From Pedobacter sp. Leaf194 (GTDB taxonomy: Bacteria > Bacteroidota > Bacteroidia > Sphingobacteriales > Sphingobacteriaceae): a DNA stretch of 64,000 nt. Made by a program: the position numbers and the translations under genes. The notes under the pieces were generated by a model. The model did not search any database and had not been told where the DNA came from. It saw only the letters and a program-made list of their open reading frames with translations. Positions within the stretch are counted from its first letter, which is position 1, and every line of letters begins with the position of its first letter. This document shows, piece after piece, positions 25,028-34,490 of the stretch. The stretch spans positions 372,001-436,000 of the forward strand of contig NZ_LMPU01000008.1 of assembly GCF_001423945.1 (NCBI RefSeq). Reading direction: 5' to 3'.

Positions 25028-26059
25028 ATGAGAAAATACAAGATTGGAATTATTGGATATGGCGGCTTCGGCAGGTTTTTACATTATTGGTGGTCAAAGC
25101 TTGATGAAGTAGAAGTTATCGCAATTGCCGAATCTGGAAAAGGTTTCGAGAGCGCTAACAGCTGCAGAATTTATTCGAATTGGAGAGAATTAATAAACGA
25201 TCCTGAAATTGATATTGTAAGCATTGTTACGCCACCGGGGCTACACGCTGAAATGGCCTGCGAGGCAATGAAAGCGGGCAAACATGTGCTGCTCGAAAAA
25301 CCTGTTGCAATTACCGAAGAGGGTGGCAACCAAATTATAGAAACTCAAAAAGAAACCGGCAAGGTAATAACGGTTGACCACATGATCCGTTACAATCCTA
25401 TTATCCAGTCTTTCATGGAATTAAGCCGGAATAATGCATTTGGCAAGCTCAGACAAGTCGTTGTAAATAATTATGCCCAAGATGAAGCCCTACCGGCAGG
25501 CCACTGGTTTTGGAACAAAGCGCTGTCAGGCGGCATACTGGTAGAGCACGGGGTGCATTTCTTTGACATCGTTAATGCAATTGGAAACCAGCAATATAAG
25601 GAAGTTTATGGTTCCTCAAGTTCTCGGAATGAACAGCAAACCGACCGCGTAGCTGCTTTAGTTTTATATGATGAGGGCTTGATTGCGAGCTATTACCATG
25701 CCTTTTCTGGTCCGGGTTTATTTGAACAAACAACGATACAGCTGGCCTTTGACCTTGCAAGGATAGAAATTGAAGGCTGGATGCCGATGAAAGGATCTTT
25801 AAAAGCTTTAGTTAATGACGAAACTAAAAATAAATTGAGTGCTATTCCGGGCTGGAACGCCACAGTTGAAAGTCCGTTGAGTTCGTTAAGAGATGTTTCG
25901 AGGCCAGAAGGTTGGGGTGATACCGATGTTCCTGAAGAACACAATTCGATTAATTGTGGCGGAATAACCTATGATGTAGACGAGATGGTTTCAGGCACTT
26001 TTGAAATTAATCAAACCAAGGGGAAGTTTACGGAAAGTGTGTTCAGTCAATCATTCTAG
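25028..26059 (+). CDS. Gfo/Idh/MocA family oxidoreductase
   Basis: 343 residues. N-terminal Rossmann fold with IGIIGYGGFGRF and, near residue 95, the LLEKPVAIT motif whose Lys acts in catalysis; VEHGVHFFDI near residue 175 gives the conserved His. These NAD(P)-dependent enzymes act on sugars, inositols or their derivatives. No signal peptide. Stands alone with about 150 bases upstream; the nearby lactonase/dehydrogenase operon suggests a role in sugar oxidation. Confidence 0.92.
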   Translation: MRKYKIGIIGYGGFGRFLHYWWSKLDEVEVIAIAESGKGFESANSCRIYSNWRELINDPEIDIVSIVTPPGLHAEMACEAMKAGKHVLLEKPVAITEEGGNQIIETQKETGKVITVDHMIRYNPIIQSFMELSRNNAFGKLRQVVVNNYAQDEALPAGHWFWNKALSGGILVEHGVHFFDIVNAIGNQQYKEVYGSSSSRNEQQTDRVAALVLYDEGLIASYYHAFSGPGLFEQTTIQLAFDLARIEIEGWMPMKGSLKALVNDETKNKLSAIPGWNATVESPLSSLRDVSRPEGWGDTDVPEEHNSINCGGITYDVDEMVSGTFEINQTKGKFTESVFSQSF

Positions 26060-26230
26060 ACATCACAAAAAAAATCGAAAATCAGGATCACCAACTAAAA
26101 ATAACGGTAGAAGACGCTTTCGAAAGCCTGAAGATTGCACTTCTTGCTTCGAAATAACCTGGGTTCAAAACAAACCAGAATTTAGCGCATGCAAGCAGCG
26201 ACTAAAATACGCGGATACCACAGCATAAAT

Positions 26231-26281
26231 ACCTGATGTTCTAACTGCTAAAACATGACGGCATTTATCAGGTTTTTCTAA
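26231..26281 (+). terminator. Weak terminator after the Gfo/Idh gene
   Basis: ACCTGAT (26231-26237) and ATCAGGT (26267-26273) pair across a 29-base loop and are followed by TTTTTCT. The long loop makes it a weak candidate. Confidence 0.35.
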
Positions 26282-26299
26282 TTAGTAAATTAAGATGCC

Positions 26300-26503
26300 A
26301 TGAATATGAAAAAGGATCAACAAAGTGCAGACGACCACGAAGAAGTTAAGAACGCAAATATTGGCTTACAAGCCTTTAGTGAGGAAGAGGAGGACGTAAG
26401 CGGTGGACAACTTGGCGGACTAAAAGAGGATGGAGACAATGTTGTGCCCAGCGAGCAGAATCCGGTTGAGACCGTTAGCACGCAACAATTAGACAAAAAA
26501 TGA
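26300..26503 (+). CDS. Small acidic hypothetical protein
   Basis: 67 residues, very acidic (EEEEDVSGG, KEDGDNVVP) with no predicted folded core, signal peptide or membrane segment. Similar small polar proteins are common in Sphingobacteriaceae and unstudied. It resembles in style the 66-residue protein at 32923. Coding status rests on a clean ATG, length and composition. Confidence 0.5.
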   Translation: MNMKKDQQSADDHEEVKNANIGLQAFSEEEEDVSGGQLGGLKEDGDNVVPSEQNPVETVSTQQLDKK

Positions 26504-26580
26504 TTTTAGCCAGAAGCTGATGTTGAATGCATTTCTTATCAAATGCGAAAAAAAAAATATTAAAAACTTCAACTTTTACT

Positions 26581-26958
26581 ATGAGTATCATACCTAGAAA
26601 ATTACATGGAATAATCGATTACGTGTGGACAACTGTGATGTTTGAGATGCCTTTTTTGTTGGGATTTGCAAGCGTAACGCCAGCAGCCGCATGTTTTTTC
26701 ATCGCAGCTTTAAGTACTTTAATCATCTCTCTTTTCACAAACTATGAAGTCGGCGTTTGGAAAAGGCTCCCAATGGCTTTCCATCTCGATATGGATATGG
26801 CGCTCGGCCTCACACTCGCAATTTCGCCCTGGCTTTTTGATTTTTACCAGCAGGTGTTTTGGCCACACGTTTTAATGGGCGTATTTGCCATCGTAGCAGG
26901 CTTTGTAAGTGAAAGTAACTCACTAATTACCAACATTAATGAAGATTTTAATGGGTAG
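26581..26958 (+). CDS. SPW-repeat-like small membrane protein
   Basis: 125 residues from ATG 26581 (an upstream TTG frame from 26527 is less likely). Four hydrophobic segments with the ISPWLFDF motif near residue 88, the mark of the SPW repeat family of small bacterial membrane proteins. The N-terminus MSIIPRKLHGIIDYV matches what I know of Bacteroidota members. Function unknown; often seen near stress genes. Confidence 0.8.
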   Translation: MSIIPRKLHGIIDYVWTTVMFEMPFLLGFASVTPAAACFFIAALSTLIISLFTNYEVGVWKRLPMAFHLDMDMALGLTLAISPWLFDFYQQVFWPHVLMGVFAIVAGFVSESNSLITNINEDFNG

Positions 26959-27144
26959 TCATCTTTAGCGATTGACTAGGGTCTCGCGTCAACACAAAAC
27001 TTTATCGCCAACCATAATGTTATTTTCATAGCCTATAAAAAGGCTAAAATGTTATCAATTATTTCGAGTAACAACTTGATAAGGTTTGTCGGTTAAAAGC
27101 CTTCGGCTGGTTACCGGCATTTTGTTAATCATATTTACATCCTG

Positions 27145-29325
27145 ATGAAACCAATTTCAATTTGGGCGGCAAATGCCCAGTCAGAACTAAAACAACTCGA
27201 ACCAGCAGCAGAGATTTCTAAGGCACTCGCCTTATCTGTGTATTTAACAAGTGATACACTTTGGCTGGTAAAAGAATGGCCTAATGGAAAACGCATCGGT
27301 TTCCGTACAGCTTTTTCACCCTCAGGCAAAATCAGCATTAAAAAAATTGATCACAAGGAAAATGAGGTCAGGATCATGTTAGCCTGTTCTACCATTATCC
27401 ATGAAGTAACTGTACACTATGACGATGAAGCACCGTATTTTAGATATACGGTATGCGCAACTCCAAAAATTCCGCTGTTCATTCCCTACTGGCCGAAAGA
27501 TATCCTTAGTTTCGACGAAAAGGGTAACATTAATCAGGATTGCAAAATCCATACACAGCAACGAGGTACGCGTTCGGGTATATTATTTTTTAACGATTCC
27601 GATTCGGGCTCTGTGTTCTATTTTCAAAATCTTACCGCATTAAATCCCTATTGTGAAACGGCAAAATGTAGCGCAGGCGCGACGGTTGGAGGTACATGGC
27701 CGGAAATCGGTTTTTCGTTACCAGCAACAACTGAACCTTTAGAAAAGGGTAAAACTTACACTTTCAGCGATGCTTTCATAAGCCTGTCAGACCAGCAACC
27801 AGATAACCCGGTTAACATTGCAACCGAATATTTAAACCGGCTTGCAGACATTTACATTAAACTTCCCCGTCCCGAACGTTTTTACCACAACTGGCTTGAT
27901 ACGGTAGAAAATGGGCTTAAAGACCTCACTTACCATAAAGGTTGCTGGACTTTCGCGGGCGGCCACAGTTATTTAAGCGCTTATGTGGCAGATTATAAAA
28001 CTCCACCAGAGGTGATGGTTCAGCTGGCTGTACTAATGCCAATGCTCGAATACCTCGATTGGAAGGGAGAAAAAAACCACGTGCTGGTGGATGAGCTGCG
28101 AGCTGGCCTGGAGGATTTTTACCAGGAAGATATGGGCACCATTGTAAGGTGGTTGCCAGCGGCAGAGAAGAACTTGGATCACTCCGAGGAACAAAAAAAA
28201 CCAAGGGTGATGGACGCCTGGTACCTTCATCATCCCTTGATGAATCTGGCCCGACTTAGCGAGCGGGGTGATAAAAATGTAAAGGATATCTTATTCAAGT
28301 CGGTTGAATACGCTATGAAGGTGGCGAAAAAGTTTAATTATGAGTGGCCGGTATTTTACCAAATGGATACTTTGGATATAATTGAGGCAGAAACTGCTGA
28401 TGGTGAGGGTGGCGAAAAAGATGTGCCTGGCACGTATGCTGATTTGATGTTAAGGATGTGGAAAATCACGGGTGAGAAAAGGTTTTTTGATGAGGCCAGG
28501 AAAGCCGCAGCCAAATTGCAGGGCAAGAGTTTCGAGCTATTTTACCAGGCAAATAACACCGCATTTTCGGCTGGTGCCATGATTAGGCTGTATAAAGAAA
28601 CTCAGGATAAAACCTTTCTCGAATTAAGCTACGTGTGTTTAGCCGCCCTTTTTGATAACGTTCAGCTTTGGGAATGTGATTATGGCAATGCTAAAAACTT
28701 CCCTACGTTTTTCGGGGTTTTTCCACTTAAGGATGCTCCTTACACCGCCGCCTATGAAGAGCAGGAGGTCTATTCCGCACTGCACGATTATATAGATGAA
28801 GTGGAAGGTTTAGAAATTCTTCCTTCCATAAGGTTGCTTATAGCAGAGTTTATCAGGCATATGGTTGGCCGTGTGGCATACTATTATCCACCGATGTTAA
28901 AGCCAGATATGCTGGCAAAGGAGATTAAAACGGGAGAAATTGATCCAAAGCTTTGGATTGCGCTTGAAGATCTACATGATGGCTGGGAAGAATCGGGGGA
29001 AGTTGGACAGGAGGTTTACGGAGCGGGCATTGCATTTGGGGTAATTCCTAACCAATATTTCAGGATTAAAAATGAATCGTTCATTCTTTTTTGCGACTAT
29101 CCAATTCAGAAATTTCAAAATCGTCAAAAATCTATCTCCTTCAACACCGGCGGTGATAACCGATTGAGCTGCAGAGTAATCATTCTGTTCCAGGAAACTG
29201 AAGAAACAGCGCAAAGCCGGTTCGAAGTTTTGGTGAGGAAAGAAAAAGTTTCGCCGGTAAAGAGCAATTCAGACATGCTCGAATACAACATTTCCGGAAA
29301 TGAAAAGGTTAAAATAAGCTGGTAG
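27145..29325 (+). CDS. Large protein of unknown function, alpha/alpha-barrel-like
   Basis: 726 residues without a signal peptide, so cytoplasmic. About residues 1-225 look beta-rich; residues 235-640 look helical with spaced motifs of alpha/alpha-toroid enzymes (FYHNWLDTVENGLKDL, GTYADLMLRMWKITGEKRFFDEA, ANNTAFSAGAMIRLY), and a beta-rich tail closes it. That layout is seen in some glycosidases, lyases and epimerases, but no catalytic motif identifies a family. The neighbours are sugar dehydrogenases and a lactonase. I do not assign an activity. Confidence 0.75.
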   Translation: MKPISIWAANAQSELKQLEPAAEISKALALSVYLTSDTLWLVKEWPNGKRIGFRTAFSPSGKISIKKIDHKENEVRIMLACSTIIHEVTVHYDDEAPYFRYTVCATPKIPLFIPYWPKDILSFDEKGNINQDCKIHTQQRGTRSGILFFNDSDSGSVFYFQNLTALNPYCETAKCSAGATVGGTWPEIGFSLPATTEPLEKGKTYTFSDAFISLSDQQPDNPVNIATEYLNRLADIYIKLPRPERFYHNWLDTVENGLKDLTYHKGCWTFAGGHSYLSAYVADYKTPPEVMVQLAVLMPMLEYLDWKGEKNHVLVDELRAGLEDFYQEDMGTIVRWLPAAEKNLDHSEEQKKPRVMDAWYLHHPLMNLARLSERGDKNVKDILFKSVEYAMKVAKKFNYEWPVFYQMDTLDIIEAETADGEGGEKDVPGTYADLMLRMWKITGEKRFFDEARKAAAKLQGKSFELFYQANNTAFSAGAMIRLYKETQDKTFLELSYVCLAALFDNVQLWECDYGNAKNFPTFFGVFPLKDAPYTAAYEEQEVYSALHDYIDEVEGLEILPSIRLLIAEFIRHMVGRVAYYYPPMLKPDMLAKEIKTGEIDPKLWIALEDLHDGWEESGEVGQEVYGAGIAFGVIPNQYFRIKNESFILFCDYPIQKFQNRQKSISFNTGGDNRLSCRVIILFQETEETAQSRFEVLVRKEKVSPVKSNSDMLEYNISGNEKVKISW

Positions 29326-29337
29326 TCAGTAAAGGGT

Positions 29338-29368
29338 AACACACTGATCAGCGGATGACCAGTGTGTT
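29338..29368 (+). terminator. Terminator hairpin between convergent genes
   Basis: Nine-base arms AACACACTG (29338-29346) and CAGTGTGTT (29360-29368) around a 13-base loop, 12 bases after the large unknown gene and before the convergent dehydrogenase. The tail TTGAAAATTTTAT is only moderately U-rich. Confidence 0.6.
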
Positions 29369-29403
29369 TGAAAATTTTATCAAGCTTTACATTCCTTGCT
29401 CAT

Positions 29404-30468
29404 TTACATGGTTAAGGCAACAAACACGGCTCCGGTTTCCTTCTTGTTTTGTGCGGTTTCAAATGCTTTGTTAATTTCATCTAAAGAGAAGGTATGGGTA
29501 ATCATTTTCTTCGCGTTGATTTTGCCTTTCGCCAAAAGGTCCAGGCAAATGGTCATTTCCGGATAAATTCCCCAGAACCCGTAACTGGCGCTTGGGATTA
29601 TTGTGATCCCTGATTTCTGTACTTGCTGCCAATCCATCGAAATGGAAACGTCGCCGTTTTCGAAACCACCAACGATGACCACTTTGCCACCAATCCTAGT
29701 GAAAGATAGCGCCTGTGGTAATGTTATTGGCATAGAGGGCCCACCTGCACACTCAAATGTAATGTCGGCACCTCTTCCCAGCGTAAATGTTTTTAAACGT
29801 GAAAGTGCATCTTCCTGCTCGATATTTACGACTTCATCTGCCCCAAGCGCTGTTGCCATTTCTAGTGCACTGGGCACAACGTCGAACAAAACTACATCTG
29901 CACCTGATGCTTTTGCAAGCTGTAACTGAGCCAAACCAATCGGACCACCGCCAATAACGGCCACTTTATTGTTTAGGCTTAGTCCGCTTAACTGCTGCGC
30001 ATGCAAACTTACTGCAAAAGTGTCGAGAAGCGTTGCTTCCTCATCGCTCACGTTGTCTGGAAGGATGTGAAACTTTGTAGCCGGGCCAATCAGGTATTCT
30101 GCAAAAGACCTTGATATTGTTTCCATTCTAACTTTATACAAATTCGGACAAAGGTTATATTGTTGCACGCGGCACCAATCGCAATCACCATCGCCCAATA
30201 GCGTTTCTACAACTACTCTATCGCTTGGTTTAACATTTTTTACAGCACTACCAACTTCCACTACCTCTGCGGCGAGCTCATGGCCCATAATCTTACATTC
30301 CAGTTCAGGTTCATGTTTCTTCCAATGCCTGAGGTCGGTTCCACAAATTCCGGAGACTTTAATTTTTGCCAGCACCCAGTCTTGCGCTGGTATTTCCACT
30401 CTATCTACTTCCTGCACATCGAAAGTTCCATCCGGCTTTTTCAGTGCTGCTTTCATCTTTTTGCTCAT
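29404..30468 (-). CDS. Zinc-dependent medium-chain alcohol/sugar dehydrogenase
   Basis: 354 residues of the MDR family. Catalytic zinc ligands appear in GICGTDLRHW and MGHELAAEV; a structural-zinc-like loop has Cys in GDCDWC and NLCPN; the Rossmann segment AVIGGGPIGLAQL lies near residue 170 with VLFDVVPSAL giving an acidic end that favours NAD. Closest in style to sorbitol, galactitol or threonine dehydrogenases. Last gene of a three-gene leftward operon after an SDR and a lactonase (23-base gap), which together suggest stepwise oxidation of a sugar. Confidence 0.9.
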   Translation of the reverse strand: MSKKMKAALKKPDGTFDVQEVDRVEIPAQDWVLAKIKVSGICGTDLRHWKKHEPELECKIMGHELAAEVVEVGSAVKNVKPSDRVVVETLLGDGDCDWCRVQQYNLCPNLYKVRMETISRSFAEYLIGPATKFHILPDNVSDEEATLLDTFAVSLHAQQLSGLSLNNKVAVIGGGPIGLAQLQLAKASGADVVLFDVVPSALEMATALGADEVVNIEQEDALSRLKTFTLGRGADITFECAGGPSMPITLPQALSFTRIGGKVVIVGGFENGDVSISMDWQQVQKSGITIIPSASYGFWGIYPEMTICLDLLAKGKINAKKMITHTFSLDEINKAFETAQNKKETGAVFVALTM

Positions 30469-30491
30469 GCTATTAATTTTAACGTTAATAT

Positions 30492-31583
30492 TTAATCATT
30501 AGGGCTACTACGAGTACTTTCTTCCAGAAACTGCAGGCATGTTGGCGAACTTATTTCAGCTACCACGCCCAAATAAGTCAATTTGCCATTTTCGGGTATA
30601 ATTTGAAACGAGGTGACCGAATTGCCTTGCTCGTTTGCGGAGAGCAGGTATCTTCCCGAAGGGTCTAATGCCAGACAACGCGGACTTTTACCACCAGAAG
30701 GGATTCTTTGTGTCTCCTGGAGCGCACCGCTTTTCTGATCAATTGAAAATATCACAATTTCGTTTACATCGCCGCGGTTGCTTGCGTAGAGATATTTGCC
30801 AGCCTGGTCAATTTTTATGTCGCCAGCCTCTGCACCATTTTTTATTTCGCTAATACCTATGTTATACCGGTATAGCCACTTATCCAGGTTTTTTTCCTGA
30901 AAAACAAAAAGGTCGCCGGTGAACTCGCAAAGAACGTAAAACCAACTTCCGCCAGGATGGAAAGCCATTTGCCTCGGTCCAACGCCAGCCGGCAGGCTAA
31001 CGTAGGCGTTTGCTGTAGGTTGAAAAGGCTGAACATCAGCGTTCTCATAATGATAAGTGTAAATCCTGTCGGTGCCTAGGTCTGCAACGAAAAGGGTTTT
31101 TTGGTCGGGGGTGAAGATCGAACTGTGAATATGCGGTTGCTCCTGCCGTTCCTGGTAAGCACCAAATCCTTCATATTTGAACAACTGTATGGCCTGCCAC
31201 AACTTTCCGTTTGTATCAAACGGCAACACCGCCAAAGTGCCACCGTAATTGGCGGTGATGGCAAAATTTCCGTAATCTTGAATAGAAATATGGCATGCAC
31301 CAGCACCTTCAAAGCTTACCTGACTTAGCAATTCCGGTTTATTTGCATGGCTGATGTTGAAACTTGCCACTTGCGAATGATTGCCTTCTTTACGCTCGCT
31401 AACCGCAAACAACAATTGAGAAGACGGACTCAAGGTAATATATGATGGATTTTCGATGCCACCAACTGAGGCTAAAAACTTAATCGTACCATTCTGCTTA
31501 TTAAAATTATACTGAAATATTGAATCTTGCTCTGCCATGGCATAACTGCCGATAAACAATGCTGTATTTGCCTCGCCGCTCAT
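30492..31583 (-). CDS. Lactonase, seven-bladed beta-propeller (Pgl/YbhE family)
   Basis: 363 residues with repeated propeller strands (IENPSYITLSPSSQLLFAVSE, QPHIHSSIFTPDQKTLFVADLG, AGDIKIDQAGKYLYASNRG) typical of the 6-phosphogluconolactonase-like/3-carboxymuconate cyclase family. Hydrolyses sugar lactones or related lactones. It lacks a signal peptide. Sitting between an SDR and an MDR dehydrogenase, it would open the lactone made by one of them. Exact lactone unknown. Confidence 0.88.
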   Translation of the reverse strand: MSGEANTALFIGSYAMAEQDSIFQYNFNKQNGTIKFLASVGGIENPSYITLSPSSQLLFAVSERKEGNHSQVASFNISHANKPELLSQVSFEGAGACHISIQDYGNFAITANYGGTLAVLPFDTNGKLWQAIQLFKYEGFGAYQERQEQPHIHSSIFTPDQKTLFVADLGTDRIYTYHYENADVQPFQPTANAYVSLPAGVGPRQMAFHPGGSWFYVLCEFTGDLFVFQEKNLDKWLYRYNIGISEIKNGAEAGDIKIDQAGKYLYASNRGDVNEIVIFSIDQKSGALQETQRIPSGGKSPRCLALDPSGRYLLSANEQGNSVTSFQIIPENGKLTYLGVVAEISSPTCLQFLEESTRSSPND

Positions 31584-31598
31584 AAACGTCTGTAAAAT

Positions 31599-32366
31599 TT
31601 AGATGATTTGCAAGCGTGGGCGTATTTTTAAGTCTACCACATCGCAGGCTGGAGGTTGGGCAATACAAAAAGCAATTGCCCAGGCGATATCTTCTGCCCG
31701 CAACATTTCATGATTTTTTATTTGTTCACGCTTTTCATCGATACTGGCTTCTTGCATATCCGTATCAACAGCTCCAGGCTCAATGAGCGAAAGTTTTATT
31801 CCCAGCGGGTTTATTTCCTTTCTAAGCGATTCAGAAAAGCCTTGAATTGCAGATTTTGTAGCTACATACACGGAACTGTTTTCTTCTCTAACATCAGCAC
31901 TCATCGAACCTACATTGATAATGTGTCCGGATCGCTTTTGCTCAAAACGTGCAATAGATTCCCGACAGCATGCCATGTAGGCTAAGAGATTGGTGTGCAA
32001 AATGTACTGCCAGTCTTCATACCCTCCTTCAAGTATGCTTCCATAACCCAGGGCAGCATTATTTATTAAAATATCGAGCCCGCCAAGTTGTTCGTCTGCC
32101 GCGGCAAATAATGCGGTGATACCCTCCTTGGAGGATAAATCGACAACTACACCCATGCTATTGGATCGGTTTTTCGCTTCGATGGCCGCCAGGGTTTCAT
32201 CTACCTGCTCCTGGTGCCGGCCACAAATCATACATTGGGCACCTAAAGAGCCGAGTAGTATTGCCGTAGCCCTTCCAATGCCGGTACTACCGCCGGTAAT
32301 TAATATTTTTTTGCCTAAAAAAGCACTGCTGAAATACGAATTGAAATCTTCCATAGGTTCTGTCAT
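31599..32366 (-). CDS. Short-chain dehydrogenase/reductase
   Basis: 255 residues. Classical SDR with GGSTGIGRA near residue 25, NNAALG near residue 107 and the catalytic Ser-Tyr-Lys set (NVGSMSAD and YVATKSA). The residues after the second strand (CGRHQ, with Arg) suggest NADP preference. First gene of the operon with the lactonase 15 bases downstream. Substrate unassigned. Confidence 0.9.
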   Translation of the reverse strand: MTEPMEDFNSYFSSAFLGKKILITGGSTGIGRATAILLGSLGAQCMICGRHQEQVDETLAAIEAKNRSNSMGVVVDLSSKEGITALFAAADEQLGGLDILINNAALGYGSILEGGYEDWQYILHTNLLAYMACCRESIARFEQKRSGHIINVGSMSADVREENSSVYVATKSAIQGFSESLRKEINPLGIKLSLIEPGAVDTDMQEASIDEKREQIKNHEMLRAEDIAWAIAFCIAQPPACDVVDLKIRPRLQII

Positions 32367-32922
32367 TAGCTAAATCTTCTCATTAAATTGAATAAACTAT
32401 AAATCACTTTCTCTTTACCGGCCACAAGTTTTTAAAAGGCTGCCGCTTGTTGCAAAACCCCTTTATACAACTTACCAGCCATGCGAAAATGAATCTGGCC
32501 AAATGCCATTCCTTTAAACAACCAGTCTAGAATCGACTTTGTTGACTTGAAAAATACCCATTTGGCAGGGCTAAATACCGAAATTACCTAGCGTAGAAAT
32601 CGACTCATGCACAGTTCAATGTTCACTGTTTAAGGAAATTTCAAGTATAAATCGATTACCGGGCAGTTTTTTCAGGCTTTACACTTAAGCTACTTTGGTA
32701 TTATGCGTATAAATGCTCCAGGAAGATTATTACGCAATCAAGACAGGACTTTAACACCTTCATTTCACGTATATAACGGCTAAACCAACCTGCCCAGAGA
32801 TTGGTTTCAAATGTAGTCGTCACGAAAGAGCACAAAATGCTTCCGAAAAGATCTCAATGAAGGTATGTGAAAGTTGTTGTCGGGGTTGATTTGTTGTGAA
32901 CGTAAACTAAATAGAAACTAAT
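32367..32922. other. Intergenic stretch, nothing recognised
   Basis: About 556 bases between the divergently placed SDR gene and a small plus-strand gene. I see no long reading frame, tRNA, strong hairpin or exact TAnnTTTG element here. It presumably holds the promoters of both flanking units. Confidence 0.6.
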
Positions 32923-33123
32923 ATGAACAATACTGAAAACGATTCATTTGATAAAGACAAGGATACGAAAAAGGAAAACAGCTCATTAGAACAAGAGCTA
33001 ATAGAAGCTTTAGCACAGAAAAATGAAGATATCAAAAGCGGTAATACGCCCACTGATAAAGGCGAAGCTGATGAAGATAAAAAATCTGGAAGCTTTGATA
33101 AATGGTCTGTATCCTGGCCTTAG
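32923..33123 (+). CDS. Small acidic hypothetical protein
   Basis: 66 residues, charged and low in hydrophobics (SLEQELIEALAQKNEDIKSG), ending FDKWSVSWP. No signal peptide or known domain. Could be an intrinsically disordered stress protein. Coding call rests on a clean ATG and amphipathic helix; ends 46 bases before the convergent lyase gene. Confidence 0.5.
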   Translation: MNNTENDSFDKDKDTKKENSSLEQELIEALAQKNEDIKSGNTPTDKGEADEDKKSGSFDKWSVSWP

Positions 33124-33168
33124 TTCTTCGGATTGAAATTATCAAGTTACTTAGCAGTCTGTAAAATG

Positions 33169-34344
33169 CTATTGTTTAGAAACTGGAACAGTTACTCCGG
33201 AAAACTTATTGTTTGAAAGCGTATTATCAAACGGAGCAACATCCTGAAGCACCCGCGACGGATATCTTTTAACATCGAATTTCCCGGTCCAGTTTATGTT
33301 CTTGCCATCGCCCTCAAGAATTCCCGTTTGGGCGTTGGTAATTTTGTTATTTGATATCGAACATCCGCTTGCGGCCACATAAAAACCCGTTTCATTTTTA
33401 CCTGCAGACATGCCATACATTAGGCGAATGGCCGTCTTAATACCTCGGATATCGTTATTTGTAATTTTATGCCCGGTGCCATTCACGCGAATGCCACCCG
33501 TTCCACCCCTGAAAACATTGCCAGTAATTAAGCAGTCATGCCCGCCTCTCATAACCAATTCGCCGTCATTATTTTCAAAGTAATTCTTTAAATAAATGTT
33601 CTTACTGCTTTTATTACTAATTACCTCATTTTCGGCATTACAGTTAATAAATTTGTTTTTTGAAACGAGGCTAAAGGCTTCCTGGTTGCCAAGCAAAATG
33701 GGGTCCTGACCAATCTGGACACATTCTCCACCATTGCCATTTGGCCAGCTCACTTTTGCCTTATTACTGAAAACGTTGTTTTTAATCACCGTGTTCTGTG
33801 GAACTGACTTTGCAGTTATTTTAACCTGTAAATCGATGCTGTTAATGTTTGAGCGAAACTCGCAAGTTTCAACCGAGTTATGGGCACCATTACCCGAAAT
33901 AATTACAAGCGGTAAAAACTGAACCTTGGATTCGTTATCGATGAGAGAACAGTGCTCAACCGAACAATGATTGCTTTCGCTAAGTTCTATAAGCGTTCCG
34001 GAATTTCCATCTTCGCGAACGAGTTTATTTTTATCAAACCGGAGGTTTTTAAGCATGATATATGCACCCGTTATTTTGAAAATGCATTGATTTTGAATGC
34101 CAGAAAAGATGGTAGCTTGTTCCGCCTCGCCTCTAATTACAATTGGTTTTGATACGGTGCCTTTTGCATCAATGTTTACCGCCCAGTTTTCGTAGGTGCC
34201 TTTCAGTATGATAATTTCATCACCCGGCTGAAGTTTTTTTGACACCTGCTCAAACTCAGTAACCGATTTCACCTTGTATGTTGTTCCAAAGCTTGCTACG
34301 GAATGCATCACTAAAAGCAAAAAAACTGCAGTTAATATCTTCAT
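33169..34344 (-). CDS. Polysaccharide lyase family 6 (alginate lyase/chondroitinase B-like)
   Basis: 391 residues with a signal peptide ending near ASFG and a right-handed parallel beta-helix. The PL6 active-site pattern is complete: Glu238 and Glu240 (AENEVIS) as calcium ligands, Lys245 (NKSSKN) as base and Arg266 (VMRGG) as acid, with the same spacing as Glu243/Glu245/Lys250/Arg271 of chondroitinase B. Cleaves uronic-acid polysaccharides by beta-elimination, most often alginate, sometimes dermatan sulfate. Downstream of a SusC/SusD pair on the same strand, so it is the degradative enzyme of that locus. Confidence 0.9.
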   Translation of the reverse strand: MKILTAVFLLLVMHSVASFGTTYKVKSVTEFEQVSKKLQPGDEIIILKGTYENWAVNIDAKGTVSKPIVIRGEAEQATIFSGIQNQCIFKITGAYIMLKNLRFDKNKLVREDGNSGTLIELSESNHCSVEHCSLIDNESKVQFLPLVIISGNGAHNSVETCEFRSNINSIDLQVKITAKSVPQNTVIKNNVFSNKAKVSWPNGNGGECVQIGQDPILLGNQEAFSLVSKNKFINCNAENEVISNKSSKNIYLKNYFENNDGELVMRGGHDCLITGNVFRGGTGGIRVNGTGHKITNNDIRGIKTAIRLMYGMSAGKNETGFYVAASGCSISNNKITNAQTGILEGDGKNINWTGKFDVKRYPSRVLQDVAPFDNTLSNNKFSGVTVPVSKQ

Positions 34345-34410
34345 AGAGAAATGTTTTTAACGACTGGTAAAGTTATCATTCTAATTAAAAAGCGAAGTAA
34401 ACTTAAAGGA

Positions 34411-34434
34411 AGCAGCCCTATTTAAAGGGCTGCT
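34411..34434 (-). terminator. Hairpin between susD and PL6 genes
   Basis: Perfect 9-bp stem AGCAGCCCT/AGGGCTGCT with a 6-base loop, 57 bases beyond the susD stop. Its 3' tail on the minus strand (TCCTTTAAG) is weakly U-rich, so it may attenuate rather than end transcription into the PL6 gene, lowering enzyme relative to transporter. Confidence 0.6.
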
Positions 34435-34490
34435 CACTAACAACTAACCCACCCATGTATTTAACAAACATGGTAAGCGCTTTCTACCAG

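Noticed and set aside
26001..26228. 75-codon frame crossing the end of the Gfo/Idh gene
   Set aside because: Most of it is basic, low-complexity sequence, it overlaps a real gene in another frame, and it has no upstream signal.
27000..27060. Hairpin-like AGCCT...AGGCT before the large unknown gene
   Set aside because: Only a five-base core stem with no T-run; too weak to call a terminator.
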